From contig FOCD01000002.1 of NCBI GenBank assembly GCA_900110015.1, positions 248,001-312,000 on the forward strand: a stretch of DNA of 64,000 nucleotides, written 5' to 3'. The notes below the pieces were generated by a model, which was given only the letters and a program-made list of their open reading frames with translations, searched no databases and was not told the DNA's origin. The stretch's first letter is position 1, and each line of letters starts with the position of its first letter. A program made the position numbers and the translations under genes. The stretch comes from Terribacillus saccharophilus. Its GTDB lineage: Bacteria; Bacillota; Bacilli; Bacillales; Amphibacillaceae. Of the stretch, positions 59,910-64,000 are shown piece by piece.

Positions 59910-61910
59910 ATGGAAGAAAACAAAAAAAGAGGTAATTTCTTTAGCAGAAAGATATTACGCAAGATCATCTATCCTATTATTGTAATGTTTATCATAATGG
60001 GGTTGGTTACTGCCTTTTTCAGTTACCAGTTCAGTAAGAATACAATGCTTGAAAGCCAGACAAAGCAGATGAATGATCAGACTGTTGTTCAGCTAGACAG
60101 CATCTATAATCTGTTCTTGGATAATATCGAAACAACGATAGCAAGCATCAGTAAATCCGATTCACTGCAAAATAACGATACAGAACAGCTTCTTCGGACA
60201 ATGGAGCATAATACAAAAGATAATCCCAATGTAGAGACTATATTCTATCAACCAATTGATGGCGATATGATTGTGTATCCTCAATCTGACTTACCTGACG
60301 ATTTTGATCCAACTACTCGTCCTTGGTATCAGCTTGGGTTGGAATTAGAAGAAAATGTAGGTTTTACAGACCCGTATGAATCTAATACTGGTGAACTCGT
60401 AGTAGATGCGGTTAAGCCTGTCTTTGACAACGATAATCAGTTAACAGGATTAGTTGTTGTTGAGTTTAAACTCACTCGTTTAGTAGAACTTACAAAACAA
60501 GTCAAAGTAGGAAACACTGGCTTTGCAGCTGTGTTTGATTCTGCTGGCCGCTTCGTATCCCATCCTGATCCAGAATATCTGGGAACAGACGCAACGAAAG
60601 AGGACTTCTGGAAAAAGATTATGTCTTCTGGTCGATCAGGTATCGTCAATTATAATTTCGAGGGTGAAGATCGAGTACTAGCTTTCACCACAAACGATCG
60701 TACAGGCTGGACAATTGCCGCCATCGTTCCTAAACACGAATTCAGCGATATAGCAAAAGGTATTATCCTGCCGCTAGCGATTACTGTCTTGATTGTGTTA
60801 GCTATCGCACTGCTTGTCACCTTCTTCGTCGTAAACTCAGTTATCAAGCCGATCAGAACGCTTCGGAACAAAATGAAGCAGGTAGAAGATGGCGATTTGA
60901 CTGTAAGGATGAACAATAAGTCTATCGATGAAATCGGTGATCTATCCGGTAGCTTTGATAATATGATTGGGAACATCCACGGTATGATGCAGCACAACAC
61001 TGCTATATCAACTAATGTTCAGTCCGCATCCCAGGCACTGGCGGCGAATGCAGAAGAAAATGCTGCCACTTCCGCAGAAGTAGCTGCAACTATGGAAGAA
61101 ATTTCTGCTGGTACGACGAGTCTAGCTGAAATCATGGAGCGCAATACTGTTGCGACAGAAGCGTTATCCGAGAATATCAAACTGGTGAATGCGCACAACC
61201 AGCAAGTATATGAAGAAGCGCTGGAAATGACGGAATCAGCTAAAGTCGGCGGTTCACAGATGCAGCAATTGATTGAGCAATCAAAAGATGCTATCGAAGC
61301 AACTGGTAAAATAGAACACGCTGTACAAAACCTGCAGCAAAAATCTGCTAACATCAGTGGTATCGTTAATACGATTACAGATATTGCCGGACAAACGAAC
61401 CTGCTGGCTCTCAATGCCGCAATTGAAGCAGCACGTGCAGGCGAAAGCGGCAAAGGCTTTGCTGTTGTAGCAGATGAAGTTCGCAAACTGGCTGAACAGA
61501 CGGAGCACGCACTTCGAGATATCGGTTCTATCGTACAGGAAATTCAATCTGAAACGGCTGAAACAGCTGCTTTCGCTACGAAGACTGGCGATGTTGTCCG
61601 CGGACAAGAAACAGCAGTAAATAATACGAAAGAAATCTTCATTCAAATCCAGCAAGCAATTGCACATAACATGGAATTGACTGCGCGGACGAAGGAAGAA
61701 ATGAAACTCATGATGGAAAGAGAAGCTACTCTGGCGACCAATACTGGAGAAATCGCAGCAATAAGCCAGCAGACAGCAGCCGGTACAGAAGAAATTACGG
61801 CATCTGTAGCCGACCAAACCCATTCCATGGATCAATTGAAAGAGCTTGCTGAAAAGCTCGAGCAGGATGCCAATACATTACAAGAACAACTGCAGCAATT
61901 TAAACTATAA
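59910..61910 (+). CDS. Methyl-accepting chemotaxis protein with dCACHE sensor
   Basis: 666 residues. TM1 (about 17-40), an extracellular double-CACHE sensor (about 45-280, with [13 protein letters not shown] and [22 protein letters not shown]), TM2 (about 286-306), HAMP (about 307-362) and a long signalling domain with the hairpin core [20 protein letters not shown] (about 489). It senses amino acids, organic acids or similar ligands and signals through CheA and CheW. ATG at 59910 with AGAGAGGG 12 bases upstream. Monocistronic, ended by a strong terminator. Confidence 0.95.
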   Translation: MEENKKRGNFFSRKILRKIIYPIIVMFIIMGLVTAFFSYQFSKNTMLESQTKQMNDQTVVQLDSIYNLFLDNIETTIASISKSDSLQNNDTEQLLRTMEHNTKDNPNVETIFYQPIDGDMIVYPQSDLPDDFDPTTRPWYQLGLELEENVGFTDPYESNTGELVVDAVKPVFDNDNQLTGLVVVEFKLTRLVELTKQVKVGNTGFAAVFDSAGRFVSHPDPEYLGTDATKEDFWKKIMSSGRSGIVNYNFEGEDRVLAFTTNDRTGWTIAAIVPKHEFSDIAKGIILPLAITVLIVLAIALLVTFFVVNSVIKPIRTLRNKMKQVEDGDLTVRMNNKSIDEIGDLSGSFDNMIGNIHGMMQHNTAISTNVQSASQALAANAEENAATSAEVAATMEEISAGTTSLAEIMERNTVATEALSENIKLVNAHNQQVYEEALEMTESAKVGGSQMQQLIEQSKDAIEATGKIEHAVQNLQQKSANISGIVNTITDIAGQTNLLALNAAIEAARAGESGKGFAVVADEVRKLAEQTEHALRDIGSIVQEIQSETAETAAFATKTGDVVRGQETAVNNTKEIFIQIQQAIAHNMELTARTKEEMKLMMEREATLATNTGEIAAISQQTAAGTEEITASVADQTHSMDQLKELAEKLEQDANTLQEQLQQFKL

Positions 61911-61928
61911 TGTAGATTACAAACATAT

Positions 61929-61963
61929 AAAAAATCCCCTCACGACTTGAGGGGATTTTTTAT
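61929..61963 (+). terminator. Terminator of the chemoreceptor gene
   Basis: AAAAAATCCCCTC (61930-61942) and GAGGGGATTTTTT (61949-61961) with a 6-base loop; symmetrical enough to serve the convergent GH20 gene too. Confidence 0.93.
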
Positions 61964-61983
61964 ATGCACGTAGAGATAGGATC

Positions 61984-63036
61984 TTATAAGCTAAGAAAAT
62001 TTTGTATTAAAGGCTTCTCTTGTTCAAGCAATCCCTCTTGACTTAAGTCATTGGCGTGTTCGCCCCAAAAAACTAAGCTGGATCCTTTCACGTTAGAAGT
62101 ATCCACTTGTTTGTAGTAATCTGAAATGTAGAAAAATTTATTATATGCGTAAGCCCATTTCATATAGTCTATCTGTTCTGTTATATCATCTTGTGAAAAC
62201 CGAGTTGATGGCAGGAAATATAAAGAATACGCATTATAGTTATATACCGAAAGACCATTTTCTTCAAAGTCTTGTACATCTAAACCCTGCGCACCGTTTG
62301 AGAGTGTGCTTTGCTTCCAATAAAGTATAGAGAAGCTTCTATCCAAATTTTGAATTCCTTCTGGTGTAATGCTGTCATTCCAGATCTGCGGTTCATAATT
62401 GCTGGCTTTAGCTGTTTCGGCAATTTGATTCATAAATCGGATAAAATCCGTCTGATGTGCTCCACTCCCCGGCACTTCATCCCCGCCAAGTACGATCCTC
62501 TGTTTTCCTGCGAACTTAGGCTGATAAAATAAATCAAGTACTTCGTCCAATAGCTGGTTTGCTGTATACAGGGCAGCTGCATTATTGTGATAATCCAGTG
62601 TATCTTCACTATAATCTGTTACGATGTCCGTATATAATCCACTATCTTTCTCTTTCATTACATTCAGCCAGCCCTTGGAATGCGCTGGTAAATCAATATC
62701 AGGAATAACCATTATATTTCTATCATTGCTGTATGCTATAAGCGATAAAAGTTCCTTTTTTGTTAAGTAAGTAGAATTAGGATTTTCACTGTTCTGACCA
62801 AGGAATTCAGAGGCAATCGCATAGCTCTCATTATCTGAGAAATGCAGCTGCAAGTAGTCTCCGCCATTAGCGTTTATCTCGTCAACAATTGCTTTTAATG
62901 TACCAATGGAATAGTACTTTCTCGAAATATCGATTGTAATTCCTTTCTCTTGATCCTTTGCTTGTGCTGTATTCGCCATCGTTAGAAACAAGAGTATACT
63001 AACTGTTGTGATAGAAAGAAATTTAATCAACACCAT
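61984..63036 (-). CDS. Dispersin B-like GH20 beta-N-acetylhexosaminidase (secreted)
   Basis: About 350 residues. Signal peptide (1-26, cleavage after AQA), then a single GH20 barrel without the usual GH20b domain. GITIDISRKYYS, GGDYLQLHFSDNESYAI, the Asp186-Glu187 catalytic pair in VLGGDEVPG, NYNAYSLYFLP and the C-terminal VFWGEHA line up with Actinobacillus dispersin B. It probably cleaves poly-beta-1,6-GlcNAc of biofilms. The start is uncertain: ATG 63036 is only 2 bases from the AGGGG, with GTG 63033 and TTG 63030 as alternatives; all keep the signal peptide. Monocistronic. Confidence 0.88.
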   Translation of the reverse strand: MVLIKFLSITTVSILLFLTMANTAQAKDQEKGITIDISRKYYSIGTLKAIVDEINANGGDYLQLHFSDNESYAIASEFLGQNSENPNSTYLTKKELLSLIAYSNDRNIMVIPDIDLPAHSKGWLNVMKEKDSGLYTDIVTDYSEDTLDYHNNAAALYTANQLLDEVLDLFYQPKFAGKQRIVLGGDEVPGSGAHQTDFIRFMNQIAETAKASNYEPQIWNDSITPEGIQNLDRSFSILYWKQSTLSNGAQGLDVQDFEENGLSVYNYNAYSLYFLPSTRFSQDDITEQIDYMKWAYAYNKFFYISDYYKQVDTSNVKGSSLVFWGEHANDLSQEGLLEQEKPLIQNFLSL

Positions 63037-63206
63037 TTCCCCTTTTCTTTGGTTAATAAAAAGTATTGTGCGGCTTACCATACAAACAGCATAAATTCAG
63101 CTAAGCTTTCCCTAATATCTAGTACTTTAAACTTTAAAAGAAAATGTTTTATTCAACATATGGATCATTCCTGCAACTTTTTTACAGATGTATTCTTTTA
63201 TCAGCA

Positions 63207-63273
63207 GAAAAAACACCTTCAATTATTATTTCGGATAAAAATGATCCGTTTTCAACCTTGAAGGTGTTTTTAT
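63207..63273. terminator. Bidirectional terminator
   Basis: AAAAACACCTTCAA (63208-63221) pairs with TTGAAGGTGTTTTT (63258-63271), with an inner CGGAT/ATCCG stem in between. It ends the COG0523 gene on the minus strand. The rest of 63037-63307 holds no gene; it must contain the GH20 promoter. Confidence 0.85.
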
Positions 63274-63307
63274 TTTTCACAGCTTTGAGAGCATTCATAG
63301 TGTTTGC

Positions 63308-64000
63308 TTATGCAAAAGCAGGAAGAGGATCAGAGAATGTCTCACTGTCCAGCAGCATTTCATCTTCTGTCAGCAAACACGCATCGAGATCCTTTATTAT
63401 CATTTCTTTAGCTAAACCTATCCCGATAAACACTAATTCCGTCATTCTGTCTCCATATAGAGGATGCCATCTTGCTGCTAGTTCCTCGTCCTCGGCTCGC
63501 ATAACTTCCTGCTCCTCCGGCGAATACGTGCTGATCCATGGTCCCGCAGCCTCGATTGCCAGCGACTGACCCGCCTGGGACAATAAACCGCTTGTATCCG
63601 GACGAGATGCTAGCCAGAAAAAGCCCTTCGCCCGTACGACACTGCTTGGCCATTTCTCAAGCCACTTCATCCAGCGCTCAGGGTGGAACGGCCGTTGTCT
63701 TCGATAGACAAAAGAAGAGATTCCAAACTCCTCTGTTTCTGGTATATGCTCACTGTTCAGCTCCTTGATCCAACCTGCAGATTGGCTGGCTTTCTCAAAG
63801 GAAAATGTCTTTGTATCAAGGACAAGATTAGGTTCGACTTTCCCAACCTCCGTTTGATGGATATCCGCTTCTGGGTTCAGTGTATGCATCAAGCTGTACA
63901 GCTGTTGCAGTTCATCCTTATCCAGCTGATCTGCTTTATTAAGCAAAATTACATCCGCAAATTCGATTTGGTCGAGCAGTAAATCAGAAATCTCCCGTTC
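63308..64000 (-). CDS. COG0523 family GTPase (CobW/YciC-like metal chaperone), C-terminal part
   Basis: 231 codons are present; the gene continues past the right edge. The frame at the edge reads DLLLDQIEFADVILLNKADQ, with the G4 motif NKAD. A long linker and the CobW C-terminal domain follow, with GFFWLASRPDT and WHPLYGDRMTELVFIG. Such proteins deliver zinc or cobalt to client enzymes, often under Zur control (YciC/ZagA type). The N-terminal Walker A is outside the window, and no CXCC motif could be checked. It ends with a bidirectional terminator about 35 bases downstream. Confidence 0.85.
   Translation of the reverse strand, partial: EREISDLLLDQIEFADVILLNKADQLDKDELQQLYSLMHTLNPEADIHQTEVGKVEPNLVLDTKTFSFEKASQSAGWIKELNSEHIPETEEFGISSFVYRRQRPFHPERWMKWLEKWPSSVVRAKGFFWLASRPDTSGLLSQAGQSLAIEAAGPWISTYSPEEQEVMRAEDEELAARWHPLYGDRMTELVFIGIGLAKEMIIKDLDACLLTEDEMLLDSETFSDPLPAFA

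Noticed and set aside
61281-61835. 184-residue open frame antisense to the chemoreceptor signalling domain
   Set aside because: The low-complexity helical coding sequence of MCPs commonly gives long antisense frames; no start signals.
1-64000. Search by eye for CRISPR arrays, tRNA, rRNA, transposases and phage genes
   Set aside because: None was seen. Intergenic regions are short and filled by promoters, terminators and the repeats described. A tRNA or covariance-model scan would settle small RNAs.

Overview
The window reads as chromosomal DNA of a low-GC Gram-positive endospore-former of the Bacillaceae. The protein families are Bacillus-like: LicR/LicBCA-type PTS, a PadC/PadR pair, a YerO/SwrC-like efflux pair, a Rap phosphatase and a YwrD/YwrA/YwrB-like block. 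The regulatory sites are also Bacillus-like: CcpA cre boxes, a CodY box and strong AGGAGG ribosome binding sites. The genus cannot be named from sequence alone. No rRNA, tRNA, CRISPR array, prophage or insertion sequence was seen. Most genes lie on the minus strand, in short operons closed by clear intrinsic terminators.

Layout. 1-1015: start of murQ and its MurR/RpiR regulator (MurNAc-6-P recycling). 2064-7041: complete branched-chain amino acid ABC operon livJ-livH-livM-livG-livF, with a CodY-like box and a terminator-like hairpin after livJ. 7268-12776: sugar ABC operon (binding protein, two permeases, Gfo/Idh/MocA dehydrogenase, sugar isomerase/epimerase). Its set resembles 3-keto-glycoside pathways, and its promoter carries a TreR-like palindrome and a cre. 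12995-15858: a divergent ATP-type phosphofructokinase, an MDR oxidoreductase and a ThuA-like protein. 16018-18724: two chromate-transporter halves and a YwrD-like gamma-glutamyltransferase. 18765-24194: HAD phosphatases, alpha/beta hydrolases and small membrane or secreted proteins. 24282-27385: MMPL exporter with MarR regulator.

27772-31917: secreted GH3 (with PA14 domain) and GH30 glycosidases, probably attacking beta-glucan. 31935-33539: PadR, a DUF3237 protein and phenolic acid decarboxylase, with a textbook PadR operator. 34376-38357: LicR-type regulator and PTS LicA, LicC, LicB. 38489-42813: TetR regulator and RND exporter. 43522-47196: orphan GvpU-like gene, AraC regulator, LysE exporter, and a sodium:solute symporter with its DUF3311 partner. 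47571-52391: gluconate operon gntZ-gntK-gntP with a divergent RpiR-type regulator. 52411-56632: second beta-glucoside PTS with GH1 phospho-beta-glucosidase and GntR/UTRA regulator. 56927-64000: orphan Rap protein, lipoprotein, PucR-type regulator, chemoreceptor, a dispersin-B-like GH20 and the end of a COG0523 GTPase.

The common theme is a soil or plant-litter lifestyle. Secreted glycosidases release beta-glucosides, which the PTS systems import. Gluconate, sugar and branched-chain amino acid uptake sit under CcpA or CodY type control, and phenolic acids are detoxified. Structure beyond the genes includes a family of three related long hairpin terminators (near 21.6, 45.5 and 47.5 kb), a 136-bp interspersed repeat bounded by inverted repeats (47.3 kb), and several promoters with a palindrome placed in the -35/-10 spacer or over the -35.
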